NCBI GenBank assembly: GCA_013399015.1
Contig: VWZX01009113.1
Span: 744,001-808,000, forward strand
Source of the DNA: Galbula dea
Lineage: Eukaryota; Chordata; Aves; Piciformes; Galbulidae
Reading direction: 5' to 3'
DNA length: 64,000 bases
Shown: positions 39,701-52,400 of the stretch, in pieces
Numbering within the stretch: the stretch's first letter is position 1
Layout of the letters: every line of letters begins with the position of its first letter
Translations under genes and position numbers: made by a program
The notes under the pieces: model-generated
Seen by the model: the letters and a program-made list of their open reading frames with translations, nothing else
The model's database searches: none
Told to the model about the DNA's origin: nothing

Positions 39701-40904
39701 CTGAATTGTGGACCCAAGGTTATTTTTTGTTATTTTTTTCTCCTTTTCCTAGCTTGCTATATGGCAGACAGCCACTTAGCCATCTACAGGCTTATTCCTT
39801 TCCAGCTCCTGATCTCCTGATAATAAAGAGCATGTGGAGATGTGATACGGCTGAGCTCCTGCCAGCCAAGGCTGGCATAACGGTGCCTTTCTGAGCTAAC
39901 ATGAATCAGAGCAACCCACAAAGATAATCTGACATATTCTGGGACTACGATAGCCTTGGAGATTAGATCATCACAAAGTTACTATTAAAACATTTTTGAC
40001 AGCTCTCCCACTGTTCAAAATTCTGCCCTGAACTGAGCAAAGCTTAGCAACGTTAAAGATTTAAATCTTGCACTTGGAGTCTTTGAGGCAGAGAGGCCAC
40101 ATTTCCCACTATATATTCTCTACTGTTTTACTGAGCTCATTTTGAAAGGTGCAGCTGTGTTTTCTTCCATTCAGAGACTCAGCCTCATACTCCATATGAC
40201 CACAATCATAAAAAAATGTTTTCTAATGTTTATCTTTAGCTGTTTCCTTCAACTAATTCACTCTGCTGTATTTGTGAATACTACAAAAAATACCTTTCAT
40301 GTACAAACACCTTCCAGACTGTTACAAAATTCCAAATTATTTGCTTTAGCATATTATAGTCACAACACAAAATTTGTGGGGAGGAGATCAGTAATATGTT
40401 TATTTCTTCTCCACAGTGAAGATTTGGTGTCTTTACTTTTAACCATACTGGAGAAAAGCAATGACTGGGGTATTTCTTTGTTGTCATAATACTTTAAAAT
40501 TTACTAAACATGTTCAAAATGAAATTTTTCTTCTAAGTATAAAAATACCTTCAATCATGAATGTTTGAACAATCCCATGTTACCATGAGCTAAAAAAACA
40601 TTTTACCTCATTAAGCATAATTGAGGGGAAAAGAGACACTCACTGTAGTGGTGTGTATTTGTCCTAATTATAGTGATTTCACAAACTTAAAGACCTGTTT
40701 TGACTATTTGGCTTTAGTATTTTCTTCATTACTTAATACTCTTCTAGGGAAGCTGAAGAATGCTTTCTCTGTCCTTACTGAAAAGAATTATTAAAATTTA
40801 TTCAATTAAATATCATTTTCCTTGATACTCAGTCATGAAAGCAACTATACTGGGGTTTGGATTCTTGTTTGCAGTCAGAGAAGAAATATATGTCAGAAGG
40901 CATG
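30705..40904. other. No gene recognised: unassigned AT-rich DNA
   Basis: No transposon ends, RNA genes or recognisable exons are visible. It contains the A/C tract at 33.1-33.2 kb and a purine-rich stretch at about 34935-34972. Open frames do not exceed about 115 codons (40142-40489) and show no family motif. Confidence 0.55.
33139..33212. repeat. A/C-rich low-complexity tract
   Basis: A G-poor stretch of AAACAAA, CCAAAC and CACCCC-like steps (one G near 33162), similar in style to the tract at 60.5 kb but unrelated in exact sequence. Confidence 0.7.
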
Positions 40905-41445
40905 ACTGGCTGGATAACAGATTTCAGCAAGGCTTTTGACTCTATCTTCTATAACATCCACATAGGTAAGCTTAGGAAGCGTGGGTTCGATGAGTGGACA
41001 GGTCTGGCTGAACGATAAGTTTTGAGGGCTGTGAACAGCAGCACAGACTCTAACTGGAGGTTTGTAGCTGTTGGTGTTCCCCAGGGGTCAGTTCTAGGTC
41101 CAGTCTTGTTCAACACATTCATTGTTGATGTGAATGAAGGAACAGAGCAGACCCTCAGCAAGTTTGCTGACGATACAGAACTGGGAGGAGTTGCTGACAC
41201 ACCAGAATGCTGTGCTGCCATTCAACGAGACCTGGACAGGCTGGAGAACTGGACAGAGGAACCCAGTGAAGTTCAACAAAGGCAAGTATAGAGTCCTGCC
41301 CCTGAGGAGAAATAACCCCATGCACCAATGCAGATTAGGAGTTGGGCTGCTGGAAACCAGCCCTGTAGAGAAGGAGCTTGCAGCTTCCCTTGTTGAACTG
41401 AAACTGAATCTACACCTATGGGCAGCTGTAGGACAACTCTCAAAA
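40905..41445 (+). mobile_element. CR1 LINE fragment, old and decayed (reverse transcriptase part)
   Basis: This is a plus-strand internal CR1 fragment with neither its 5' nor its 3' end. Translation gives FSKAFDS (motif A region), then GVPQGSVLGPVLFNTF (motif B) and SKFADDTELGG, with the FADD box at 41163-41174, then AAIQRDLDRLENW. The reading frame is interrupted by a TAA stop at 41016-41018. Between about 41240 and 41290 it shifts into the next frame, where FNKGKYRVLPLRRNNP and ETSPVEKEL continue the CR1 protein. Similarity is lost near 41445 and there is no 3' tail. The motif A segment has also diverged (SIFYNIHIGKL where the 7.2-kb copy has TVPHNILLAKL). The amount of decay indicates a clearly older insertion than the copies at 7.2 and 62.4 kb. 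Boundaries are approximate to about 20 bases. Confidence 0.88.
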
Positions 41446-42918
41446 CAACATATGAAATTAGTGACAGTTCATTTTCACCTTCTGAGCTCCAAATGCCTCT
41501 CCCTACCATCCTTTTAAACTGCTAAGTCACCTGTCAGCTAATTTACCATCTATGTTCTTACACTTCACTAGGCATCTTAATCTCAGAGTCTTGCCTCCAG
41601 AAGAGATTGTTCACTGTTATCACTTGACTGCTCCTCAAACAGACTTCATTACTGGTGGGGGCAAAAAAAAGGGGGAATGGCTATACATTATACTTTGCAT
41701 TTTCAGGATGAAAGTTTGAGATACCCTTCAAGCCTTTACAGAAAATTCAAGAACTGTGTACAAATCACAAACTACAGCCCTGGAGTGGAGCTTCCTAAAT
41801 GTTTGATTGGTACAGAAAATATCCTATAATGTCATTATACAGGCAAGAGACAGGTGCTGGCGCTATAAACTTTTCCTTAAAATTACCCTGGAGAACAAGA
41901 AAAAGTTTGATTTCTCCTTGAATGAGGGAACAGAGAAGACAGCAGTTCCAAAAAGGAGTAGTTGCCTGAAGCAATAGTAGGACTAATGGGAACTGAACAT
42001 CTGTGAAGGAAGAGACTGGTATGGGGAAGGGAATCATGGGACATTCAGCTTTGGAGTCATGAAGGGTTCAAACAAACAAGCAAATCACTAGAGATATCCA
42101 ATCTCTTAAAAGCTAATTCAGAGGAGCTGCTTAGTCTCTCTGGGTGTTCTCCATGCCACCCAAGATCATCACTTTGATGATAATTTCCTCTCTAAGACCT
42201 GCAGCAAGTCTCAGCTCCCAGCTCCCAAGGGAGTCTACTGTTCCAGACAAAGACAGAAAAAAACCCCTCAAAACACAGAACATTTTGCTGTTGTATGATT
42301 CTCATAAGCAGTGAAAAGTGGCACGAGCTTTCTAGCACAGAAAAAAAGCAAACACCAACAACACACATCTTGAGTCCAAGTAGAACTTTTTGGGGGATAG
42401 TAAATTGAAAACATTTGATTCTTTGGAGAAAAGTAACAGGGCTTCTGGATCTTTTTTTAAACTTATTTTTTATCTCATGTTTTATATTTAGCATACTTTT
42501 TTATTTTTAATATGGTTATAAAAATAAAGCCTCCAAATATTGAGTCACATTTTTTCTTTAAATCTCATGTTGTCCCATGTTCCCTGCAGAAAACACTCTT
42601 GAGATTTGTAGCAAAATGTCCTGACATCTGTCTCCTCAGCCAAAAGCATGTAGTCACCCTTTTCAGCAAGCCTTCTGGCTGCTTGAGATTTGAGCTAAAC
42701 CTTGAAACAGGCCACAGCTGTCACTGGTCAACCTTACCATCTATGAGACAAATTACTACACTGCATCATGGACCTGGAACTCTGGGAACCATGAAAACCA
42801 ACACACATGGTAGACCCCTGTAATTATCTCTCATTTTGCAAGGGCCCTTTTATAAAGAATATATTTCAGCCACAAGACATGCTCCACTCTCCGAATACAC
42901 AAAAATAGGTCTGGTATA

Positions 42919-42947
42919 CTCTACCCTCTCTCTCTTTCTCTCTCTCG
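42919..42947. repeat. (CT)n microsatellite
   Basis: A polypyrimidine run of CT units with single T interruptions, adjacent to unique sequence on both sides. Confidence 0.85.
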
Positions 42948-43020
42948 TTTTGCCAATTGACATTGAGAAAACTGGGACAAAATGGTCCCTGCTTATACAA
43001 CTGCTATAAAAGCAGCAGCT

Positions 43021-43056
43021 ATAGAATAATACAATAGAATATAGAATAATACAATA
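43021..43056. repeat. 20-bp tandem duplication
   Basis: ATAGAATAATACAATAGAAT at 43021-43040 is followed directly by a second copy that is identical for 16 bases (43041-43056). It is AT-rich, and simple replication slippage is the likely origin. Confidence 0.9.
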
Positions 43057-43987
43057 ACTTTATTCTGTGAATTTCCTTTCAGTGGCATGAAGAGAAGGCC
43101 ACTTTTTCCCTTCATTTTTCATCAAGACAAGGCAGCAGTAGACAAGACCACTCTTCTGCTTCCACCCACTAACTCAGTTCAGGTAAGTATTTCCCTTCAG
43201 TGTTTTTCTTCCCTGTCTGCATCAGTTAGCACCTACCTATGCTGGCTGTTTGCTATAGTTAAAGACGATGATGTTGCACTTTGCCTAATCTTTTAGATTT
43301 CACAGATAACACAGAAAAATATGTTTTGGAAACTGTATTAACCAAAGACAGTAAAAAACTGTTCTTTGTAACTAGTCTGTTGAAGATACTGTTTGATGTA
43401 TTAAACAAATCCTTTGTCTGTGTCCACCATGCCTCAAAATTTCTGGTCCTCTAATGTACTTGAGGCTTTCCAAAGGCATATGTAGATCATAAGCAATGGT
43501 TTTAAAAGAACTCTTCTAGGGATGATAGAATCCTTATTCTCAAAAGTCAAAATGATCAACTTACCCAAATGCCACACATAGGGGCATTTGAATATAAAAT
43601 GTAACTGTCTTGAAGTGGCCAGAGCCTTTCCAATGATTCCATTTAATCTCAAATAAAAGCACTTTAAAGCCTCTCAGTATGGCAGCTGCTGTCTGACAGG
43701 CTGGTGGGTCAGAAATAAATTTTTTAAATGTTATAAAAATAAACTAAGAATATGATTCCATTAACTAAATGGGACTCAAGAAATGGCTACAATTACTCAT
43801 TATTACTGCCCTGTTGAAAGAGAGAAAGACTAATTATGAATGGATTTGTTTGTATCTATAATCCCTTCATTTACAAACTTCTGCCTTAAAAGAATAACTG
43901 CAAACTCAAAGTAGGTCTTCCTGAAATGCATTACTCACAAGGACAAAATCAGACCTGAATCCCAGCTAATGACAAAAGGTTCCTCAG

Positions 43988-43991
<4 letters not shown>

Positions 43992-44022
<31 letters not shown>
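43992..44022. repeat. 31-base poly-A run ending at a one-base N
   Basis: Thirty-one consecutive A residues run directly into the N at 44023. The true length is uncertain because the assembly breaks here. It could be a plain homopolymer or the poly-A tail of something not assembled. Confidence 0.9.
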
Positions 44023-44023
44023 N
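44023..44023. other. One-base assembly gap (N)
   Basis: A single undetermined base at the end of a 31-A run. A placeholder for an unresolved join is more likely than one uncalled base. Confidence 0.75.
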
Positions 44024-45068
44024 ATAGCCTTACTGTTATTTGTCTCAGATTATTGATTAATATTACATTTGGGTTTACTTCCCTTGGTGAAATCAATCCC
44101 ATTCCTCAATCCAGACAGTTTATGCCTTGTCACTTCAATGTAATGAAATCAGCTTTTAGATTATGTACACTCCAACCTGATATGGATTTATTGATGGCTC
44201 AATTGGTTGCCCTTTGTCCAGAGACTCAGGACTTATGCAGGCAGTGACACCTGGAGGGAGGCAGTAGACCTACAACTACCCTTCTTAACCAGTGAAATAC
44301 CATTGAGCAAGGGAATCTTTATTAGCACGATGGACTTTTAAATAATAGCAGTAGGAACAAAGCTCCGTTGTTGCCTTGTAACCTACAGACTATTCTGAGG
44401 CATATGAGCGTGCTGCAGTAGGCATTAATTTTGCTTTCCTGCATCTGAGCCACAAAGTGCCTCTTAGCTATTTTGGGATGGGTTTTTTGGATTTGTATTA
44501 TTTTTTACTCCAATAGAGAAAATGTGTCTTTTGCCAGAGTCATCAGTGAGAAAACAGGATGAGAAATGGAAAACATTAATAAAAACCATGGAAGCAGCTG
44601 TGTGAAGTGCAGGGTGCAGCCACCAGTAGTGGATCCAGCTGCCACTGCATTGAGAAAAAAGGAAATAATCCAAGAAGTGAATACAAACAAGGGGATGTAA
44701 TTCTGGGATCTGCACATATTTCAGTGACAGATTCCCAACCTACTGAGTGAAAACCCTCAGCCCAGTTAAAATTTTCCTCAAGGTTCAGGGATATTCTGCC
44801 GAAACACTATAATTAACCGCTGCATCATTGGTAGCTGGGTGATTTAGTTAAGGACACTGAGTACTGGTGCATCCTGTCAGGTGGGATGAACAGCATCAAG
44901 TTATATTTAAGAGCGTATCATGCACTATCATGCATGATCCTTCAAAGATGTATGAAAATGGAATAAAAGGTAGACTGTCCTGGAGAGGATGTATATGAAT
45001 TCCTGACCAAAACTGAGACCTTTCTAAATCTGGATCTAAACCTAAACTACAAATCCTGTCATTATTTC

Positions 45069-45126
45069 CTATTATCATTATCCTATTACTCCTATTATTA
45101 TCATTATTATTTATCCTAATGTTATT
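45069..45126. repeat. Imperfect (ATT)n / ATTATC low-complexity repeat
   Basis: Repeated ATTATC, CTATTA and ATTATT units, an interrupted trinucleotide microsatellite. Confidence 0.75.
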
Positions 45127-48100
45127 TGTAAAAAATTACTCAAGAAAACAGGGTAGTCTGATTCCATGACTTTTACCCCCTTCAAGGTGTACACGCCTTT
45201 TCAAACAGAAGTTAGGGGAAACACTTAAAATCATAAGATGCTACCCACCACAGCTGAATATTTCTAGAGTAGTTTGTCTCATAGATTCAAGGTAAAGACA
45301 GCTGCAGTTGCCACTCAGACAAAAAAGAAGTTGTAGATTTTGTTTAAAAATAATTAAACATTTGCCATCCCCTTTCTCTTCTCCCTATCCCTTTGCCACC
45401 TGCCACTAAGGAATAAATGGATGATTACAAATGTATCACAGATCACCAACTCCCTCAGTGTGCAGGTACAAGTATGTGTACATTTATTAATATTTCAAGT
45501 ATTTGTAACCTATAACCCAATCATGATTTAGCTTTTTAAATATCTACTCCTTGTACTGTTATATATCAAGCATGGTCTAGCATCTCTTGTTTATCTGTCA
45601 GATTCCCTTTTGCTGCAAAAAAAATATACTTTCATTGCTTTTTGCTTTGGTGGCAACTGGCTTGTGGTGCAGACAGCAGACAGTTTGTGGACCATTCTGG
45701 GCTCATGCCTAGACTGATTGCAAGCTACAGATAAGTGGACATTCTGATTCAGCTGATTCCTTGTAGCTGTGGACTCTCATGTTCCATCACTAATCCAGAA
45801 GAGAATAACTGGCTCATAAGTAGGAGCGTAAAGATGAAAAATTGTTCAAAAGTTTAACTGCAGATGTGACTTTCAGTGGTGCAGATTCAACCACGTCATT
45901 CACCACAGTTCTATTTGCAATGCCATGTTTACCCTAATGTCACCAAGATCAGAATGGGATTTTAAAGTTAACATTTTTCCTACAGATAATTCCTTTGTAA
46001 ACATGTAGGTACAGGGCACTTTCATGCACAATGAAATAGCTGAAATAAAAGGAGGGAGAAAATAGAGTTTCACACAAAACTACTAATAGGTGAGGAGTCT
46101 GGATGATCTGAACACCTGGAGCCATTCCTTCAGGGAACTTAGAAGGCTTTCTATGCTACAGAATTCTACAGAGCTGTACATACAGTCACAGCTTGCCACT
46201 GATCATGATGCCAAATATTTCCCTGAGGTAACTTCAGCAGTTCCAGGGGATTTACTGTAGCAGTAAAATGGGTCCCCAAACAAATAGAAACCTGCTTATA
46301 GAGACAAGCAGCAAAGCAGAGCAAGAAAGAAACATAACCCTTCAGCTAGCAAACTATCATCATGTCAGACCTAGTAGGATCATTTTTCACACAGAAGTTT
46401 TGCACATTTTAAAATGACATTTTTCCTCCCTCTATGCTGCCTCAGTGCTACGCAGTGACACTGAGTATACCTGCACAGGCAGGAATGCCAGGAGCCCCTT
46501 AGGCTTAGAGTAAGTTTGGTCCAGTTCCTGCTTCTGCCTTTGGTCATCTGGGTTCCCACTGCAGCTGGGGTCATGCAGCAAGGAGTGCAATGCCTCCATG
46601 TGATGTCTGACACAGTTCACCTGTATTGCGTGAACGAGCATCTGGCAAGTCACTTCACTTTTTTTGCCCAGGGTATTTGTCAGTAAAAATAACTGCCTGG
46701 CTTCCCAGGTGTTGTGAGGGTTGCTAATATGCATTTTCAAAGCTTTTGTGACAACAGGAACTATTCAAATTTCATAGTGGCCATCTTGAGCACATTTTAA
46801 AAACTGATCTTCCTAATGAAAAGATGCATTATAACAAACCAGTATCAGAAAGCAAGCAGCCCAAAGGGAGGCTTCTTATGAATTCAGGACAATTAGTTAT
46901 AGCATTGCTGCAAGTGAGTTTATTGGCTTGACATATAAGTTCATATGATTTGCAGGATGCATTCAGCTACACTTTTCAGATACAAGATGCATTTTATTGA
47001 TTCTTATTCTATATTATATTGGATTTGGCACTGAAACAGTCATTATACCTTAACATCTTAGTAGATCGTGCTGCTGCCTGTAACACTATTGTTGTAAATC
47101 AAGCTTCAAACTGACAAACAGTTGTGCTCCTTTTTCAGTTGTGCAAGAGTTCAGGAGGGGGGAGTCACAACTAGAGCATTTTGAAACAAGTAGGCATGAT
47201 CTCCTCTCAAAATGGTACAAACTGACCAAGATTAAAACTAGGTGTCATACTCTGTTACCTTTTTATCTCCATGGGGATGCAACTAATGAGAACAACAGCC
47301 ACCTAAACAAAGATACTTTGTAGACAACTCCTTCACCAGTTGCTCTAACGGAAAATTAAAGGGGAAAGAGGACAGAAATCAGTTGCTGACATAAATTTGG
47401 TTTATTTCTCTTCCTTTTCCTATGAAGAGTCTGGGGTCACTGCAAGCCCAAGATATTCATTATATTGTTTCCCTTGGGTAATTCTGAAAAGGGCACAGAA
47501 TGTCAGTAATCATCCCCTTTATGTCTTACTGGCAAGTTTATGATTGAAGGATTACCTTGCTAATACATGTTTAAATGAGGCTCTGGCAATGTCAGTGGTA
47601 TTTAAAAGAGCTCTGGCATTTGAAACAGTCGACAGCGAGAGATTGTGTTGATAAACAGAATGAGGTTCATGTTAGACTGTCTCTGAGACTGAAGGCTTTA
47701 ACATCAGCTTTGTTCTGACACTTTGTTTTTTTTAATCCATACCAAAACTGATTGGTACCAAATGCTGAACATCACAAAATCTGAAAGTAATGGAGAAATT
47801 AAAAAATGTTGCCAAATGAAAATCCATATAAGAATAGTTTATACTTAGCAGCTGGCATTATTTACTATTACAAATCAAAGATTTAAATTTAACTTTTTGC
47901 TTTAAGAATTCTTTTAAACTGGTAGGAAGAAATACAGAATGAGAACAGTGCAGTATCTTGCTATTTTCATTTACATTTTTGACAGTTCTTTTAAGTATGA
48001 CAAATTTCTAGCTCAATTAATAAGTCATAGGCAGGATAATACAAGTCAGGCCTACCTGCTCGGTTGGACTCCACTAGATTGTTTGTGGGGTTTTAGTCTG

Positions 48101-48944
48101 GTTTGTCTTTTTCAGTTTTAGAAAAGAAACAAAAATTATTTCCTTAGAGGATTTTAAACTGTGTCGTTTTAGACTACTAAGATTTGGTCCATTATCTATA
48201 AAGTCCTTTTCAGAATCTCAGCTGGAATCCAGTATTTAAATGCTGGACATAATTCCATGATGCCTCATGGTGAAGATGTAGATGATTTACAAACACGATG
48301 ACTTCTTTGGAAATACAATGTTTTAAATTAACTGCCAAACCAAGCCTTCCACCTTTCTTTCCTACTGCCTTTGATACCTCTCTTCCTACATCATTGCTGA
48401 AAATACCACTTTTCACTTGTAAAATGAGTTCACTTCTTGGTGTGATTTTTTACTCTTCTCTCTTTCTTGATTTTTACTGGATAGCTTGTTTATTAAACTA
48501 TAGGTAGTAACTGCAAAATTCCATTTCTCTCCATCATTTGAAAGAAACTTGGATAAAATTTCATCAGGTCAGAAACTTGAATCTATTCTGGCTATTTCTA
48601 TTCTGGCTTCCTCAATTCTTGCATCCTCAGCTTCAAGAGAACAAAAGTCAGGCCCAGAGCTAGCCATAAATTAAGTGAACCATGAATTCTACTTTTTTTT
48701 TTCCCCTTTTCTTTAAAGCATCAGTGAGGACAGGCCAAATTTTGATTCTTGTGAATTTTGGGCTGTTAGCAGAAACTACAGGAATGTTAGCATCACTGTT
48801 GTATCACAGCATGCTGGGTAGAACAAAAAAAACGAGACAGGTCTGGAATAAAAGGCATCGTCTGTAGCACAAAAAGAAGCATAACCAAATCTAGGATAAA
48901 CAAAGGAGGTTCAATACCTGTTAATTTCTCATTTGACTTTATCA

Positions 48945-49456
48945 TCATCAATCTATTCATTAACGACCTGGATGAGGGAACAGAGTGTGCTTTCAGCAAG
49001 TTTGCTGATGACACTAAACTGCGTGGAGTGGCTGACACACTGGAGGGTTGTGCAGCCATTCAGTGAGACTTAGACAAGCTGAAGAGTTGGGCAGGGAGAA
49101 ATTTAATGAGATTCAATAAGGCCAAGTGCCAAGTCTTGCACCNTGTGAAGGGTGTGTGTCGGGAGGATGGGGTCAGGCTCTTCCCAGTGAAGCCCAGTGA
49201 CAGGACAAGAGGCAATGGCTGTAAGCTGAAGCATAGGAGATTCCGTGTGAATACACGTAGGAATTTTTTCCCAGTGAGGTTGCCAGAGCACTGGAACAGA
49301 CTGCCCAGAGAGGTTGTGGAGTCTTCTTCTATGGAGATATTCAAAACCCGTCTGGATGCACTTCTGTGTGACCTGGTCTAGGGAATCCTGCTGTGGCAGG
49401 GGGCTTAGACTAGATGACCTTTTGAGGTCCCTTCCAACTCCTAATATTCTGTGATC
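48945..49456 (+). mobile_element. CR1 LINE copy with internal gap at 49143
   Basis: This is a plus-strand CR1 copy. It begins inside the reverse transcriptase at an NLFINDLDEG-like stretch and reaches SKFADDTKL, with FADD at 49001-49012. The frame is then broken by TGA at 49064-49066, where the copy near 41.2 kb keeps CGA (Arg); this fits CpG decay. After FNKAKCQVLH the sequence meets a single N at 49143 and resumes about 143 residues further along the protein at KGVCREDGVRLF, then SDRTRGNGCKL and EHWNRLPREVVE, ending with a stop at 49379-49381. A 3' untranslated segment follows, with CTAGATGACCTTTTGAGG and CCCTTCCAACTCC and a weak tail ending near 49456. Compared with the 7.2-kb copy, about 430 bases of body are missing exactly at the N. 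The 5' junction is approximate. Confidence 0.93.
49143..49143. other. One-base assembly gap (N) inside CR1
   Basis: The N sits at the point where the CR1 protein jumps by about 143 residues compared with the 7.2-kb copy, so it probably stands for several hundred missing bases. Confidence 0.85.
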
Positions 49457-52400
49457 ATAATCACTTGCCATATTCTAGGTAAGAAACCTGTAGTTAGGCT
49501 GATCACCAGAGCTGAGAAAGCGTTTACATAACCAAATGCTATCAGAACACATATAAGTGGTCTGATTCTAAAATTTAGCTAAACCCTTGAGGTTTCTTGA
49601 AGCAAGAGGTTACAAAGAAGTTATTCAGTATTTTGTATTGGATTGTCAATAAGTTTCCAATTGACAGACTTGACAGTAGTTACAGAAAAAAAAGGGCAAC
49701 CCTGGCATTGCAATAGGTGACATATCTATTCTTAATAGCTTTGTTTTCGCAAGCAGAATGTCACTCAAGGACTGATTTGGCCATGATCTTGTATGTCAGT
49801 AACTGTTTCATAAAATGGTTTAATATCTTTAAGGTGACTTAATATGGTTAAAGGGTTCAATGTTTTTCATTTTATGAGATGGGAGGGGAAAAAAGAAATC
49901 CATTTTTTTTTCCCTTTACTGCAACTTTTGAATGAGAAGAAAGGTTTTCAAAGTTGTGCATTTATTACCATTTAACAGCTTGAGGTCTAATATGCCCAAC
50001 TGAGGCATTCAATATATATTGCCCAAGTATATGTACCTAAATTTTGTTCCAAGATATGGAGCACACTTCTGCTTTAAGGTGCTATTCCATGATTCTTTCC
50101 TCCTTAGGAGGATTTCAAATGTAAATGGAAATAATTTCTGGAGAAATCTGCCTCTTCTCACTAACTGTGGAGGAAATCTGAAACTTAACATCTAGATGGA
50201 TAAATTGAACTAATCTGATGCATATGTTGTTTTAAATCTCATGTGTATTTTGCTTTAAATCTTACCCTCTTTGGTGGTAGTAGTCATTAGAGTCTCATGT
50301 CTTCTGTAATTTAAATGTTACCATTACTAGCAGGGGTGAAACTGAATTCAGAAGACTAAGTTTTCTCTTTTTTAACACTTAAAAAGGAAACACCAGTCTT
50401 TAATATGTATGCAAATGTATTTTCTTTCCCTAAATTACAAGTTAAATGTGTAGTTAAAAACTCAGTGGGATCAGGAGTATTGTTTCTCACAACAGCTACT
50501 GAGAACGCTATCCCAGCTTCTGGGATGGACCTCATGGTGTCCTTCCATATTTGGAATTCATTGTGAGCCAGACTGCAAAACAGAGTCTCAAATCTTTCAC
50601 TAAAGGTTTTACAACCAAACCCTCACAAGAGCAGTGCCTTATCTTGCCACACAGAACTGGACCATATATGTGCCAGCCATACCACAAGCTGCCTCCTTTG
50701 CTACTGGAATATACTTCCTCTCTAGAGAAAAACTCTTGTCTAAGCGCATTCACAGTGATTACAATTTCAACTACTGCTCCCTAAGAACAAGTAACCTTCT
50801 CAAACCACAGTTTTCCTTGTTTTATTTTATTTTTGTTGAAGTAACAGTGACTGAATTTTTCCTTTCGTATTAAGGGTATGAGCTAATCCATAACCTTCTT
50901 GCCTTTGTTTCCTGCACATATTTCAGTTATTAAGTGGCAAGTACTACTTGCTTTCCCCAATTAAAAAGACAGGAGAAAAAATGTCAAGACTGCAAATGAC
51001 ACATAATGATTTTGCAGTAGACTTCCAAGGATGAGGAAATTACAGGGTTAGGGAACAAGAGTAAAATAATTATATCTTTTAAAACACTTTATGAACAAAA
51101 GCATTTATTTAACAATAATTCTTTGCCGAGTTTAAATACTTCAGAGCACATTAATTATTAAATTATTGCAGAATTTATTTTTTTAAAGAAGGAAGAAAGA
51201 ATGTAGAAGCAAGATCTTATATTTTCCACTTGCACAACTTACATAGGCAGGTTTTCCAACTAAGAACAGTTTGAAAAAACACATTTCTGAAAGTGGCCAA
51301 TATAATGGGCAATAAGAGAACAGTAGCTCAAGGATGCTTGCATTTTTGCCAGACACAAGCAGCAGCCCTAAAAAGGCTAACTATAGATACTTGGAGCTAT
51401 AAATATCTGAAGCTATCATTCTGTACTGAATGAATCCTTACTAGTTCAGGCTAAGGAAATTTAGACAGGAAAGTTCAAAAGCTGCTAATGCATGAACTGA
51501 CAAAGGTAAATATTGCCTAAAGACAACATATGTTTGACCAGTTACTACATTCTCTACAAGTTGGATACAAGTCACTAATTGAGATGGATCTTTAGGATGA
51601 CTCATAACAAGAATGACTGTATGCTTAGGCAGCCTGCTTGCTTATCACTTAATCTAAATACCATTTACATTTAAGTGCAGATGATATTACATAGCTCAGG
51701 ATGAAGCTTTGTATCAGAAAAGTTGTCAAGCTGTTTTTATTAAGAAAAACACTCTGAATCTTTGATTTTTCTCTGAAAGTTGCAAATCTAAAGGACGCCA
51801 TTCAATTAAATTACACTTGCAGTGTCTAAGGTACTTAAGTTACTTACACCACTAGAAAACAATATAGGCCATAGTACAGCAGTCCAGAATGACTAAAGAA
51901 TGTGTGGTAATGTTTAGCTCTGTGTGACCTTCTCAGTCTTAAATGACACATGGAGAGGTTAACTCATCTCTCCACTTCTCTTATATAACAAAGTTAGCAT
52001 CAGGAGGCCATAATGAAACTAGAAAAATAAGAATATTTACGAGCTGAAAAATAGTATTTTGATGAAGTTGAGGAGTATGTAGGAACTAAAACTACTGAAA
52101 AATTCCATTACACTAGCTTCACAGGTAATAAGCTTGTTATTGATTGTCTCAGAATTAGCTATCACACTTAGGGCAAGCTTTAGGGACCTAATACTTTCAA
52201 AAATCCTTGCACTCCCACTAGAAAGTCTAGAACTGAATTTCAGCCGTGAACTTCAACTAGTCCACACAAGTAATCTAGCAAAAGTAGCTATGATACTAGA
52301 ACAGCAATTTTTTTTTTTTTTCCATGAGGAGCTTCAGGAACCTCCACATAGAAGTCACTAGAAAAAGTGACAAGACTGCAAAATAATCTTACCAGCCTAT

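Larger units (their letters stand above)
41446..48944. other. No gene recognised: unassigned DNA between CR1 copies
   Basis: This stretch holds the CT repeat at 42919-42947, the 20-bp duplication at 43021-43056, the poly-A and N at 43992-44023 and an ATT-type repeat at 45069-45126. A slightly GC-richer block at about 46430-46740 leaves a 102-codon minus-strand open frame with no motif I recognise. Confidence 0.55.

Noticed and set aside
40142..40489. 115-codon plus-strand open frame with hydrophobic stretches
   Set aside because: The hydrophobicity follows from T-rich codons. There is no motif, and overlapping open frames on the other strand are equally plausible.
40979..40993. GCGTGGGTTCGATGA as a tRNA T-arm
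   Set aside because: It lies inside the CR1 reverse transcriptase (encoding RGFDE) and there is no cloverleaf around it.
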